Below are positions 1 through 12,182 of a DNA stretch of 64,000 bases, one piece after another. Position 1 is the stretch's first letter. Each line of letters opens with the position of its first letter. The stretch covers positions 3,775,501 to 3,839,500 of the forward strand of contig NC_070573.1 of the NCBI RefSeq assembly GCF_026914185.1, in the 5' to 3' direction. Made by a program: the position numbers and the translations under genes. The DNA is from Puccinia triticina. Lineage: Eukaryota > Basidiomycota > Pucciniomycetes > Pucciniales > Pucciniaceae. The notes below the pieces were generated by a model. The model ran no database searches and was not told the origin of the DNA. It saw only the letters and a program-made list of their open reading frames with translations.

Positions 1-1828
1 GCTGAGAGAGGGAGGGGATGAAAATCCTGACATACACGACCACGCCCAAAAACCCGCGGACCTCCGTCGCGTTAGCCGGCGTGGGCCAAGAGAGAATCTT
101 GTTGACTTTGCTCTTCGCCATACAACGGCCTTCCTTGCAAACAACATGGCCCACTATTTCCAGGGCCGGAACGCATGCCGCCAGTTTAGTCGCAGAAACT
201 GTAAGGCCGGACTCCTCAATACGGAAAAGAACTCACTCGAGCGTTTCGGCGTACTCCCAGATGAAACGGCGTATGGTGGGATGCCAATCCAGAACCTCGT
301 CGTTGTAGTCAGAGACTGGGCCCTTGATGCCCCCATCATCTATGAAAATTCCCGCGTGATCCGGAATCTTGTCTTGAAGAATCCAGACCATCTGGGCCTG
401 ATACACAGCAACAGAGTTTGTTGCGCCTTGAGGGAGTCTAGTCAGCTGGAAACGTCCGAGCGGCGTGTCAAAAGTCGTAAGAGGGCGAGAAATGGGATGC
501 AGAGCGCGCTCGTCATAGCCACCCATAATATCCCCTAGCCCGTAGCACGCGCGTCCGGAAAATGACTCCACGAATTCTTCGGTCGCAGGGGGTACGCCCG
601 CATCTCTGATCGTGACTTTGTTCAAGGGTTGCAGGTCATGAACGATCCGGAGCTTGCCATTACTTTTCAACACGCAGAAAACGGGGCTGGTGTAGCTCGA
701 CGTCGACTGCTCATACAGGCCAGTCCGCACTCGCTCCCTTATGATCCGAGTGTATTCGTCCATCTTAGCCGCTGGGATGGGAATTTTCTTCTTCTGCCAG
801 GGTTTGTGCTCGATGACCGGGATGATGTAGGGGAGGCCATAAGATTCTTTAAGAAGTCCGCACTGTGATTCATCGAAAGCTATTGCCAGACTACGCTCCG
901 CCAGAACGTTTTTGATAAGATCCAGCTCAGCGGGACGCAGCCATCCTGGCGGCCCGAAGTTTACGTCTTGAAGGCTCTCGGCAGTGACTCGCCCACGCGG
1001 AACGAACGGGCCCGCAAGAGACCTAGGGAGTCCTCGATAAGGATCCCGCGACAAGGGTGGGCGCTGGAGCGGAGGGTTGAGTTCCTGGGGCATGGGTTGA
1101 TTCACCGGCCGTATCTTGCGCGCCACCGGTTTGTATTTAGCGGCAAAGACGAGGAAGTCGCCGTTTCGCCAGGAATCCGCGAGAGTTGCTTGAGCGCGCT
1201 GACTGAGGCTATGCTCCAACAAGAGTCCAGTTCGATGCTCCCTCTCGCTTTCGAACGCCGACTTTTCTGAGAAGGAGAAACCAAACAAAGACTTGTGGCT
1301 CACGAGTGTGGCTAAAGTAGGGCTTTCACAACGTGTAGAGATACCCTCGGAGGTGCAACTATGGGAGGAACTTACTTTTAGTTCTCCCAAGCACCACGAC
1401 GCACCGTATTCACCCTCCTCATTAACCCTAGCGAAGGGGTCCTTGACAAATAGTTTCACCTCATCACGGAGGATCATTAGTTTTACCTCGTCGCGGAGGC
1501 TTGGAAGTTTAGCCTCATTGCGGAGGGTCTCGAAAGACGGAATTAGATTACCCTCGTTGCGGAGGACCTCAATGGGTAGGACGAGTTTATTCTCTTTGCG
1601 GAGACGTGTTTTGGAAGGTAGTTTAGTCTTGTCTTGGAGACAAGCCAAATCGGGGCGCTGAGTTTGACCGTAACTGAAAAAGGAACCAACAGGTTGCGGG
1701 TGGCTCACGAGTGTGGCGGAACGTAGAGCTTTTGACGAGAGAGTGGCATCCGGCCCGGAGGTGCATAATTGGGAGGAACTTACTTTTAGTTCTCCCATCC
1801 TCCGCGGGGCACCTAAAATCTCCTCCAC
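1..1828 (-). pseudogene. Reverse transcriptase of the first gypsy element, partial
   Basis: The frame 1828-233 (531 codons) has a low-complexity N-terminal linker with repeated LRDEVKL-like units, then a Ty3-type reverse transcriptase: VFCVLKSNGKLRIVHDLQ, the LTRLPQGATNS block, and an active site FIDDGG in place of the usual Y-x-DD. After the TGA at 233-235 the same frame stays open to base 1 and reads like the following palm/connection region. The nonsense codon fits CGA to TGA. The link to the protease frame (1829-2166) is degenerate and shows no other gene. Confidence 0.85.
1290..1801 (-). repeat. Two ~100-bp copies of a dispersed repeat inside the gypsy linker
   Basis: Copies at about 1290-1392 and 1700-1801 share, on the + strand, GTGGCTCACGAGTGTGGC, then a GGAGGTGCA block, then GGGAGGAACTTACTTTTAG. 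A third copy lies at 4340-4441 in the leader. In translation the two inner copies give a duplicated GELKVSSS...CTS...ATLVSH segment. Between them are shorter repeats built around GCGGAGG. The minus strand of each copy contains AAGTAAGT, a good 5' splice-site consensus. Function unknown. Confidence 0.7.
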
Positions 1829-2166
1829 AATTGAACCAGAAAACTCGCACCCAGAAGACGCCGCCGCGCTTGAGTCGGCTCGAGAAAAACACGCAAAGCT
1901 TGCTGGCTGAGAAAATCTTGAGGCACGAGGAGTTGAAATGATTGAAAGGCTGAAACGTCCGGAAAGAGGATCAAAAGAAATGTTTTCTGAATTTGATTGA
2001 TTTTCTTGATGTTTTTTGGTTTTGTTGGTCTTGAAAGATGACGATGGAATAGGAAACTGAGAGGAGACAGAAGAGAAATAACCGTGAGACTCTAGAAATG
2101 AAGTTGATCCAGCGGCCGGACCGCGAGACTCTAGATTAGATCCGCCGCATTCCGGGTCAACTTCTC

Positions 2167-4293
2167 CTATAAAAAATGCCGGCCTTCGACAGGGTCTTCG
2201 CGAGCCTTACCCTTCCAAGTAAGGACCGCCTTGCGCCCGTTACCCGGAAAGTTGCGCTCCCAGCGGCCTGAATCCACTGAGCAAAGAGAGATCTCAATTC
2301 TTCGGCCGGTTGCGTCCGGGATGAGGATTCTCTCTCCAGTCTGACCAGAGAAATCAAGTGTGGCGTCGAAATCCATGAGAAAAGGTCTGCCCAAAATGAT
2401 GGGACCGTCCATCCGGGTGATCCAAAATTGGCAAGTTCCGACGATAGACTTGCCGATTCTGATAGGGACGTCCTCTGCAACGCCTACCAACTCGCAGGCC
2501 TGATTACCGATTCCATAGACCGCCGAACTGAAGTTGACTCAAGGGCTGAGGTGAAGCTTTGTTGCCTTGGCATCTAAAATCAAGTTCAGTTGGGAGCCTG
2601 AATCTACAAGGGGAGCTGCGTTACCCTCGTCCTCGCCGAGAAGGCATGGGAGGTACCCCAACGGGCACGAGTAAAGGCGGTTCTCCTCTCTTGGGGGATC
2701 CGGAGAGTCTTCCATTAGAGTACCCAATGAGACCTTCAATTCACCTGCTCCCACCTCCACTCGGCGCCGAGAGACCCACTTCTTCATGCCATCTGCGACT
2801 GCCGGAGAGATGGCGAAAATCTCCGAGACCGTAAGTGTTGGAACCATGAGATCGGATATCTTCTTAAGTACTCCATCAACAGCATTCGGATGATCCTTTG
2901 CAATTCCTCGCTCAAAACGGACCTTGGGAGCACTTGGCTCTGCTTTTGCTGCTGGCAAGGAAGGCGTAGGGCCTGCAACAGCCGGATCCTGAGGTAGCGA
3001 TGCCGTGCCCCGATCGAACAGCTCGGGCTCCGAATCCATTTCCTCCTTTTCCGATCCTGGGCTCTGAGGACGGGGCCTGCTGGCTGGCCTCTTTGCTGCT
3101 GACGGAGGAACCGCCGGTGCCTTATAGGGATTAGGCGCCTCGTGCTTCTTGCGCGCTGGATCAGACTGATAAGAGCCGGAAAAAGACTGCGACGAAACTG
3201 CTGGGGGATACCAGGGATCTAAGGTGCCACAGGTCGTCCAAAACTCTGTCTCCGCCACATTCGTCTTAGGCTGGTAGGATGCAACAACATGGCGGATGGG
3301 GCGCGAGGAGTCGAACGGAATCAGGGCTCCATTGGGAAGGAAGAAGTTTGTTCCCTTCTGCTCGACCAACTTATCGTCTTTGTCCTTCTTCAGCTCAAAA
3401 CAACGGGCCGTGCCGTGGCCCTCACGATGACAGTAGTAGCAGACTAAAGGGCCGCGAGATCCAGAAGAGAGATTTGGCGGCAACGGAGTCGCCGCAAGTT
3501 CTTGCTTCAGCCGCTGTTCGAAGGACTGCAGCATCCGCGTCAGGTCGTCCACAGTAACAGGGGCCTTTGACTGATCCGCCGTTTCCTTGGGTCGGCGATC
3601 CGCCTCCATTTTGAGCATCACGTCGTTGGACGCCTTGAAAGGTCCAGGAACCGGATTTGAAGATCGGGAATCCTCGAAAGTCAAAGCTGTCTGTGTCTCC
3701 ATCACGGTGGTAACGGCGGCTTTGAGTAGTTGAAACGACGGAAGCCGGAAGCGCTTATCCAGAGTCGTCACCATGGCCTTCTCCTTGATGAGTTGCGCCC
3801 GGATCCGCTCTTGAAAAACCGACGAGAAGGCTTGGTAGTACTTCTTCCTCAGCTCCTCCTCGGAGTTGATGTGATTTTTCAGGACTAGATAGGATTGGAT
3901 AGGCTCCCAGGACTTGCGGAACGCCTGATACTTGGAGACCGACGAAACGCCGCCCTTAGCTGCCCACAGATCCACGAGCGCGTCCAAATCCTGCTCCGTA
4001 AACAGGGCCTTATCGACATCGCCCCAATAAGCAATCATTGCTGCCTTCAACTTCGGCCAATCCGGGGGCTTATACCCCTCCAACGTAGCGAGGATCGTTA
4101 GAACCTCGCCTTCCTGGACAAAGCACCCAAGCTGACGCGCCATGTCATACTCGGATGCGCCGTCCAGTTGCGCTGCGAGCTCGTAGAAATCGAGGAACTG
4201 CTCCACCTCAGAGCCATCAAAACAAAGGCCCTTCTTCTGGGGCTTGATCTTGACCATCCGTCCACCAGGTGGTCCTGCTGATGCGTCGGCCAT
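2167..4293 (-). pseudogene. Gag and aspartic protease of the first gypsy element
   Basis: The frame opens with an ATG at 4293 and runs 584 codons to a TGA at 2539-2541. The same frame then continues without a shift to 2167. Visible parts are a capsid-like N-terminal half, a zinc knuckle CYYCHREGHGTARC (CX2CX4HX4C, about residues 285-298), a proline-rich linker, the protease active site LVDSGSQLN near the TGA, and the second protease motif ILGRPFL after it. The TGA therefore cuts the protease between its two hallmark motifs. CGA to TGA would explain it. A frame change separates this part from the reverse transcriptase. Confidence 0.85.
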
Positions 4294-4339
4294 CGCGAAG
4301 AAGGGAAGATAATCCAGAGCCTAAGGGGGAGTGAAAAAG

Positions 4340-4441
4340 GTCCAAGTGGCTCACGTATGTGGCGAATGTAATGCTTATACGACGAGTAGTAGGACCCTGG
4401 AGGTGCACAACTGGGGAGGACTTACTTAAGCTCCCTCAAGC
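4340..4441 (-). repeat. Third copy of the ~100-bp repeat, in the gypsy leader
   Basis: This copy reads GTGGCTCACGTATGTGGC ... GGAGGTGCACAACTGGGG ... ACTTACTTAAG on the + strand. It sits between the primer-binding site and the Gag start. The repeat thus occurs once in the leader and twice at the protease/RT junction of the same element. Confidence 0.65.
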
Positions 4442-4555
4442 CTCCGCCGCTGAACACTAATCGACAAAAAAAGAAAGGAAATAAGAACAAGCAATAAGAA
4501 TTTATGCTCAATGGAAAAGCAGGACTGGTGACCGCCAAGCGTCTCGAAATCCCGT

Positions 4556-4610
4556 AGAGGCGAGACTGTAAATCTTGAGGTCGCTGGTTCGATCCCGGCT
4601 CGGGGGACCA
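4556..4610 (-). promoter_or_regulatory. Primer-binding site extended into a tRNA-Tyr-like sequence
   Basis: In element sense the site begins TGGTCCCCCGAGCC, complementary to a tRNA 3' end with CCA. On the + strand the match continues as a tRNA 3' half: T arm GCTGG-TTCGATC-CCGGC, a 5-nt variable loop, and anticodon arm CGAGA-CTGTAAA-TCTTG with anticodon GTA (Tyr). The D arm and 5' acceptor strand are not convincing, so this is not called a tRNA gene. It may have been copied from the primer tRNA during reverse transcription; that is inference. Confidence 0.7.
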
Positions 4611-4612
4611 AA

Positions 4613-5520
4613 TGTGGAACTCCGACCGGTGCTGGGCCGTCGGCAGTTACTGGAAGGGAATGTTGCGCTGTGCGCTGCCTTCGCGGTGGTCCGGGGGAGA
4701 TTCTAGGATTCGAGAGATAGCGGAATTTTTGGGGGGGGGATTTTGGTTTGAGACGACGAGAGGTAGATTCCCGTCGGCGGTAGTTTGTTTGTTGAGAATC
4801 TGGGGAAAAACCGGCGAACTGGACCGGGGAACAGTGATCTTAAGAAGAGGAATCTGGAAAAGGATCGGCGCGGGGCTGAGAGGAGAAACTCAGAAGCTCC
4901 GCGAGTATATCGGTGAACAAGGATCAATAAACTTTTAGATTCGAGTTGATGAGATGATCTGACAAAGAAAATTTTTGGTTCAGACAAAATCCCATGCCGC
5001 CCCATCGTCTGAGTTTGAACTGAACTCAGACTCCGGGGACTGCGACATGCTGCGGACAAGTCATCATACACCCGCGCGCACAAGCGCGCAACAACAACCA
5101 AGAGAAATAGGAGGAAAGAAAACAAACGCAGAAGTAAGGAAAACACAGTGATATGAGGCAGAAGGAAAGAAACTACAAGCAAAGAAAAGAAGAGGGTAAA
5201 CAGAACACACAGACCAGAACAAACAGAGAGAACAACAAAAAAAACAAAACAAAAAAAAAGAAACAGTGGATAAAAACAGAGAGATAAACCCACAGCAGGC
5301 GCTGTGTTAGGACCAAGAAAGGTGAAGAAATCTGGGGAACTGAGAGGGAGTAGGAATGAAAGGCTGATAATCTTGAAGATCTTGAAGGGAAGTTGATTTA
5401 TTGAAGCTTGGAAAACCAGGGAGAAGCTTGAGTCTTGATGATCTTGCGGTCACTGCGCCTGGAATAGGGAAATGATTGAAAACTAGGCGCGCCGCTGGCA
5501 CCACGAGATTGATCACCACA
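4613..5520 (-). repeat. 5' LTR of the first gypsy element (908 bp)
   Basis: On the + strand the block starts TGTGGAAC and ends GATCACCACA, giving the short terminal inverted repeat TGTGG/CCACA. Its inner edge lies two bases from the primer-binding site, as expected for an LTR. A purine-rich stretch (about 5100-5280) and the long minus-strand reading frame through it (4703-5293, very rich in F, L and S) are LTR composition, not a gene. The partner LTR is outside the window, so the ends rest on the inverted repeat and the primer site. Confidence 0.8.
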
Positions 5521-6214
5521 TCGGGCGATTTGTGCGGACAAGAAGGACCCTTTTCAGCACTTCGGGAATTTCACCAACGTGACGAGGACCCTCGGGGTTG
5601 CTTCTAGGTTTCCACTGGGCCCCCCCTCAATTTGTCAGTCTCACCAAGGACTTGTATTGAGGCGCAACTCGCGTACGGTTGGCCCGATTTGGTCTTTGTG
5701 TTTCGGCAAGCCCCTTTGTGGATTTTGTCGCTGGACAGAGGCAACAAGTTGGGTGATCCGTGCGGACAAGAAGGACCCTTTTTGCACCCCTATGATATCA
5801 CCAAAGCGACAAGCACCCTTGGGGTCGCTTCTAGGGCTCCAATGGCCAAAAACCACTCTCTTGGGCGCCGTTGGACTGAAAGTTTGCTTCTTCAGGGCGA
5901 CTTCATGTGATTTCTTAATTTGGCAGGTAAGCTTAAATAGATGCTCTTTCTGCAGGTCAAGCTGATTGTCCCCACATCCTGGTGCGGCAACTTGTCCTCT
6001 TTGACAACTTAATTCCCCGTATAGCTGTCTACTTCACCAACCACCCAGTCTCCAATCTAAGCTTAGTTTTTGAAAAATACCCCAGGATTCACAATCCCAC
6101 GACACAACCAATATGAATCAAACACCTAACCATCCCGTCCACATGACAAGCATGTACAAGCCACTCGCGGAGTTAAGATGAATTTCTTTGCCCTTTCGGC
6201 CAATCTGAGGCTGA
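5521..6214. other. Non-coding flank with a diverged direct duplication
   Basis: No gene recognised. The segment starting TGCGGACAAGAAGGACCC near 5532 recurs near 5760, followed in both places by a CACCAA...GACGA/GACAA...ACCCT(T/C)GGGGT(T/C)GCTTCTAGG pattern, so a ~228-bp unit is duplicated with divergence. It lies between the gypsy LTR and the Helitron-associated gene, and may be Helitron 5' sequence. No Helitron 5' TC end was identified. Confidence 0.5.
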
Positions 6215-6907
6215 CATCTGCTTCAGTCTGTCCCAGAGAACACCCGCGCAAATCAGTACGGGAACGTTACAACAGACTTGTTTATCCAATGTGCCGGCCT
6301 CGATGGGACGACCCAAAGAGATTTTGAATTGACACTAACCACTAACACGGCCCTCGCAAACGTTCTTCACCCAAACACCGTTTATTTCTTGGCGGGGAAG
6401 CTCATTGCAACAAATGACAGCAAAACACCAGTCTTGACTTACAACCAACATTAGGTGGCAAGAGTTTGCGATATTGGCAATGAAGGCTTCAACTTTGCAA
6501 ATAAAGCAAGCATAGTTGGACTCGGGCTGGTGCTCAAGCGGGAAGAGGTTGTGAGCGGGGCTGAGAGCCGCCTAGAAGTCACGATGGAAAATGACGATTG
6601 GGACTCCCAAGTAAGTTGAACTAGATGACATCCAAATTTGTATACTAACCTGCTATACTAGGAACAGCGACACAAGACATTCAACGTCAAATATGTTGTT
6701 CCAGGATCAAAAAACTTCATCAAGACCCACTCACTGTACGGTATTGGGAGGGAGTGCGAGATAAGCGGTATTTTGGCCGACTTTGATATTCAACAGAAGA
6801 TGGCCGTTGTCCTTGTCAGTAATTTCAATTTGACTGTCCCGCAGGCGAATACTAAGTCTGCTTCATCGAAACGTGACAACATGGATATTGAACAAAATCG
6901 GCTTTGA
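6215..6907 (+). pseudogene. Helitron-associated OB-fold-like (RPA-like) protein, 5' part
   Basis: Two exons are readable: 6215-6610 and 6662-6907, split by a 51-nt intron with GTAAGT, a TACTAAC branch site and TAG. The product contains YFLAGKLIATND, ...GLGLVLKREE, VKYVVPGSKN and YGIGRECEISGILADFD. This alternating beta pattern is like the single-strand-binding OB-fold proteins often carried by fungal Helitrons; that family call is from memory. A TAG at 6452-6454 interrupts exon 1, and the frame ends TGA at 6905-6907. Coding-like sequence continues to 7009, where the copia element is inserted. Upstream start not found. Confidence 0.6.
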
Positions 6908-7014
6908 GAATATAGGTAAATGACTGCAGCATTACAAGTGGCCACCAACCCAATCGCACCGGCGGATCTGGCAGTCCCCCAAAGTCAACAAGCTCCGGGA
7001 GGAGTTGTACAATG

Positions 7015-7355
7015 TGTTGAGCTCGACTGCGGCTGAGGACAGCGGACACGATGTGGTGAGCGGGCGAGGTTCGTGGAAGGATCATCATTACACGACAGAA
7101 GAGTGAGAACAAAGATGAGAACAAAGAAAAAGAGAAGAAAAGGAAAGGAAAAGAAGAAAAGAGATGAAAGGGCTTACCTGAGGACAGCGGACACGATGTG
7201 GTGAGCGGGCGAGGTTCGTGGAAGGATGAGGAGAGTTTCCTTCCACGTCCGCTGCCTCAGGTACACTACATACAAACTGTGAAATGTGTGTGAAGTGTAC
7301 TAGACATGTGTAAGGCATAGAAAAGAAAACAGAAACACCTGAGTGAAACTCAACA
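7015..7355 (-). repeat. 3' LTR of the copia element
   Basis: 341 bp, TGTTGAG to CTCAACA. It contains an internal direct repeat of the GAGGACAGCGGACACGATGT segment and a purine-rich block, both also present in the partner LTR. It is flanked outside by CAATG. Confidence 0.95.
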
Positions 7356-7532
7356 CCCCCCCTTGCTGTACACATGGATTGAAGAAGAAAGAAGAGGAAG
7401 AAGAAAGAAAAAAAAGAAAAAGAAAAAGAGAAAGGAAGGGGTTAAACACAGAAAAGAAGAAAGAAAAGAGGGAAATAAATTTGGAAAGAAAGGAGAGGAA
7501 GAGAATCTGGGGAGAAAAGAGAATGGAATTGA

Positions 7533-10500
7533 TTAGGCCACAATGCCGAACATTTCCCGATGTTTTTCCAGAGCTATTCGAGTGAGGGGCTTTGTGAGCA
7601 TATCCGCTAGCATGTTTTTAGTGGAGACGTGCAGGAGAGAGATTTCCTCGTTTTGGACGCACTCCCGAATAAAATGATAACGGGCGTGAATATGTTTTGT
7701 GCGAGCATGATGTTTGGGATTCTTGGCTAGAGCTTCTGCGCCCTCATTGTCGACATGGAGAGGGATGGCTGTATTAGGTCGAAGGCGGAGTTCCGTGAGC
7801 AAATGACGCAGCCACAAGCCTTCCTTGCACGAGTCCGAGAGAGCCTTGTACTCGGCCTCAGTGCTGGAGAGGGAGACCGTGGCTTGTTTTCGAGATTTCC
7901 ACAAGATTGCTCCGTCACCGACGTGGTAGGTATAGGCTGATTTTAAACGACGGTCGTTGCGATCTTCGGCCCAAATCCGAGTCCGAATATCCTGATAAGG
8001 TCATAGCTCCCCCAAGACGGAGTTTTAGCTCCTTGGTAGAGGCAAGATAGTTTAGTATGCGCACCGCCGCGGACCAGTGAGCCGCCAAGGGGTCTCGTAG
8101 GTGTTGAGAGAGACGATTTACGGCAAAAGAGATATCAGGTCGGGTGCACTGGGAGACCCAGAGTAGGGAGCCAATTATTTGGGAGTACGGACCGGGGGAG
8201 GGTTTGTCATCTGGAAGACGACGTCCTAGGCTTTTGAAGGAGGAATCTGTCGGGGTGGAAACCGGGGTATGCTTGCCGTCCAGGAATCGCGAGCAGATAT
8301 TGGAAATGTAATGGGACTGATTGAGAAACACAAAGTTGTTTGTTGGATCGCGGGAGATCTTCAGGGATAGAAAATGGTTCAGCTCCTCGTCAGCCCCAAT
8401 CTTGAACCTTTTTCCGATGGCTGAGATGATGGAGTCGACGACTGCAGGTTCGCCAACAATTGCAAGATCGTCAATGTGAGTAGTCAGGGCGCCGACAAGC
8501 TTGCCGGCATGTAGCTTGAAGTAAAGTGTTGGGTCATACTTTGAATTTGACCAGCCGATCTCCAGAAGCGCCTTGTGGAGCTCAATGTTCCATTGACGTG
8601 GGGATTGTTTGAGACCGTAGAGGGAGCGATTCACCTTGCACACCCAGTCGGGATGCTGCGGGTCCTCGAAGCCGAGAGGTTGCTCCATGTAGAGCGGTTT
8701 ATCCAGGTGACCATTTAGAAAAGCCGTCTTGAAGTCTACTTGACGACCCTTCCAGTCACGACTACCAAGCAGAGAAAATATGAGACGGAGTGTTTCCAAC
8801 CGGAGTGTGGGAGAGAATACTTCGTCGTAGTCAAGGCCTTGAATTTGGGAGTAACCCATTGCCACAAGACGAGCCTTGAGCTTCTGGAGGGTGTTGTCCG
8901 GTTGACGCTTGACTTTAAACACCCATTTGGATTTGATAACTCGCCTCTTTTCGGGCCGAGGGACCAGACGCCAGGTCTGCATGCCTAGTAGGGATGCGAA
9001 CTCGTCTTCAGCTGCTTTAAGCCAACGGTGTTTGTTTGGAGATTTCAACAACTGGCGCCAGGTTTTGGGAGTGTCGATATTGGGATCCGAGTTGGCACTT
9101 TTGGACCAGTTTCCATAACGTTTGGGGGCTTTGCGTTCACGAGCTGACCGGCGGCGGGGAGGGGACACTGGGGGTTTCGGAGAGATAGGTCTTGGCGCTG
9201 GTGGAGAAGGAGTGCGGTGAATGGGTGGGGACAAGGACCAGTTGGGAGGAGACGGCGCGCGAGACCGTGGCGACGACAGGTGGGAAGACTTTTGGGTTGC
9301 CGGGGCAGGGGGAGAAGCACGGGACGGGGAAGAAAGGGGAGAACGAGGGGAAGGAGATTGCAGCAGCGCAGGAAGGGATATTATGGAAACGTCCGTCGAC
9401 GGTGAAAGATTTGGAGAGAGGCTTGCTGGCGAGTCGTCGGAAGCGTTGCCGAGAGAGTCAGAGTCAGATGAGATAACATTTGGGGAGCGAGGGGCATTCC
9501 CCGGAGCATGAATAGACGCGGTGAGTCGTCTGTCAAATCTTGGGCGAAGTGGGATATCCAGAAGTGGAAGGTCCGGTGTGGCCGTACGAGGAATCGGGCA
9601 TGGGGGTGGCAGATCGTTTTGGTTTGGTAAAGCGGCGGCTGTATCGTTGTTGTCTGTGACCTGTCTTTCACTGGAAACTGGCCAGGAGATTTCTATGGTG
9701 ATTGGTTCAGACGGGGGTGTGAGTTTAGTGCTATATGGGAAAGTCGAGTCTTGAAAGATTACATCTCTGGACTTGATCACCAATCGCTTTTCAAGATCCC
9801 ACAGGCAAAATCCATTGCCGTCAGTTAGGTACGACAAGAGAATGGACGCTCGACCTTTATTGTTGAGCTTCTTGCGATTCGCTTCCGGTACTTTGTACCA
9901 CACTAGACAGCCGAAGGGATGAAGGCTTTTAAGGTCAGCCTCTGCGGATTCAATAATAGATGCGGGAGAAAGAAAGCCACGTGGGGTATTGCAAGGAAAT
10001 GAGTTGTATGGATGAATGGCGTGTCGGAGAGCATCGGCCCAGAAAGACTTGGGTAGTCAAGCTTGAAGTAGAGACGACCTTACTAGGTTTCCAATGGTGC
10101 GGTTTGTCCTCTCAGCCACTCCGTTCAGTTCAGGGGAGTGCGGAGGACCCGGGTCATGTCTGATACCAGCGGGCGCTAAGTAAGAAATGAATTCTGAGGA
10201 CAAGTACTCCCCACCGTTGTCTGTTCGCAGAGCAAGAATTTTGTGGGAACCCGATTTCTCAAATTGCGCGCGGAAAAGTTTGAAGCACGCAAAGGAGTCA
10301 CTCTTTAATTTCATTGGATAAACAACTAGAAACTTAGAACAGTCGTTGACGAAGGTGACAAAATATTTGTACCCTTCTCTCGATACTACCTCATAGGAAC
10401 CCACATCTGAGTGGATGAGCTGACCGGGAGAAGTGGACCGATGAGATGAGCGCGATTTGAAGGCCTTTCTGTGCATTTTCAACTGTACGCATATGGGACA

Positions 10501-12066
10501 TTGCTGTACCTCGACTTCGTTCATAACTGAGGGAGAGATGTTATGACGCTTTAGCAACGTTTTGAGAGACTTGAGACCCAGGTGAGAGAAGCGATAGTGG
10601 TAGCCAAGAAGGGAGTTGTCAATGGATTTAGGAGTTAGCGGAACAGATGAATGAGAGCTCACAGGCTCCGCAGGTAGGTAGAATAGATTTCCCCTTCTGT
10701 ACCCCCTCCCGGCTAACGTCCCATCAACCCGAATATCGGAACTGTTGTAGAAGTCGCAGGATTTGGGGGTGAACACGGCGGTGAGGCCGCTGTCGCATAG
10801 TCCGGCGACCGATAATAGGGGCTCGTGGAGTGCGGGAACGACAAGAGTTTCGACCCGTTTGCTTCCGTCAATTGGAAGGTTGCAGAGACCTTTGTGGGTG
10901 GCTTCAACTACGGAGTTGTCAGCTAGACGGACGGGGGTGCGATCCGGCTTGAGGTTTGTTACCGCCAACGGGTTTGGAGTCATAGACATGGAACATCCAG
11001 AGTCGATGTTGGCGTCACCGTTGGAGGAAAGACCAGAAGAGGCGGAGAGTGAGGCGACCGCATTGCCCGCAGTGACAAATATCTTGGGGTCGGAGTAGTC
11101 CGACTCTTCTTCAGCGCCATCGGGTTGAGATCCTAGAGTAGCAGCCGAGGTTTGTCCTGCTCGAGTGACCGGTTTAGTGGAAGTAGAAGCCTTGTCCTGT
11201 TGGTTGGCTTCCCAGCGGGCCTTTTGAGCGGCCTTATGTTCCGCAATGAGTTTTCGGGTGTTGTTGCAAGAGTTGAGGTCGTGGGAGTCACTGTTACACA
11301 GGGGACAGCGACAAGGTTTCTTTGAAGGCTCGTTTCGGAGACCTTTGGGGGGATTCGAGGGAGTAGGGTTGGCTTTAGAGGGATTGGCTTTGGTGGAAGA
11401 TACGGAGATGATGTCTCCCTGAGACTGGCGACGAATGGACTCGTTTTTCAAGGCCGAGACAATGGTCTCGGTTTTTACTCCCTCCTGGTTCATCAAGTTT
11501 GAAACACAGTGGATCCAGTCGGGAGAAAGCAAACCGAGGAGAGCTGCATTGTGGACGTCGTCAGGCGTGAGGGGCTTTTCCGGGGTGACCAGAGAGTTCA
11601 GGCGTTTGTACGAATTCACCAAGGAGTCAATGTGCAAGTCGATATCATCTCCCTCCATTCGCGCGTTCAATAGCTTGCGAATCCAGAATATGCGGCCACC
11701 GGTCGACGTATCCTGATGGGCTCTGGACAGATCAGCCCAGATCTTGGCTGCGTTGTCTTTGTCGGCTAGGTGGCAAAGGTTTGCCTCATCGACGATCTGA
11801 ACCAAGACTGCGCAGACGAGGTCATTATCCTCTTCCCAGCTGGCAGGTCGAAGGTTGATGGCTACTGGAGTCAAGACGTGGTTGACTTTGGCCGACTTGA
11901 AGACCCGAAAAACGACTTTCTTCCAATTCAGATAATTGGATTCGGACCCGGGAGCTTTGAGTATTGGGAGTTGGGCAGTTGATATTTTAGTGGTGGGGGC
12001 CTACATTTTAGAATTGAGGTCAACAGTTTTATGGGTGGTGTTTTCCTCTTTGGCTTTGTTAGCCAT
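7533..12066 (-). pseudogene. Copia Gag-Pol polyprotein, broken
   Basis: One long frame starts at the ATG at 12064-12066. Domains in order: Gag; zinc knuckle CPLCNSDSHDLNSC; protease NIDSGCSMSM; GAG-pre-integrase and integrase with VNDCSKF, LRTDNGGEY and ELNGVAERTNRT supplying the DDE residues; reverse transcriptase VDFKTAFLNG and HIDDLAIVG; RNase H SLSSTEAEY. Breaks: TAG at 12001-12003 in early Gag, TGA at 10057-10059 between integrase and RT, and a one-base insertion in the AAA run at 7973-7975 that shifts the frame between RT and RNase H. The last part ends at 7533. All domains are present, so decay is recent. Confidence 0.93.
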
Positions 12067-12182
12067 ATGCGAGTGAGAGAGGAGAGAAGTTGATCCTTAT
12101 GAGGTCCACGGAGGTTTATAGCTTGATACGTTTGTCTTTAACGTGCCTAGCAAAGCTGTATGGTTTAGCTGAAGGCTAACTG

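Larger units (their letters stand above)
1..5520 (-). mobile_element. Ty3/gypsy-like LTR retrotransposon, 3' part outside the window
   Basis: Reading on the minus strand, the order is LTR (4613-5520), primer-binding site, leader, Gag with a CCHC knuckle, aspartic protease and reverse transcriptase. This is the gag-pro-RT order of Ty3/gypsy elements. RNase H, integrase and the second LTR lie left of base 1. The base after the LTR on the + side is followed by TCGGG, which should reappear as a target duplication beyond the window. The coding region carries at least two in-frame TGA codons (2539-2541 and 233-235), so this copy looks inactive. The leader at 4294-4555 has no gene. Confidence 0.9.

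Noticed and set aside
4426..4611. 61-aa minus-strand frame containing RAGIEPATSRF
   Set aside because: This is the antisense translation of a tRNA-like primer site, a known annotation artefact.
4703..5293. 196-aa minus-strand frame rich in F, L and S
   Set aside because: It lies entirely in the LTR and reflects the purine-rich strand.
7343..7585. 80-aa + frame of K/E/R runs
   Set aside because: It is a purine-rich simple sequence next to the copia polypurine tract.
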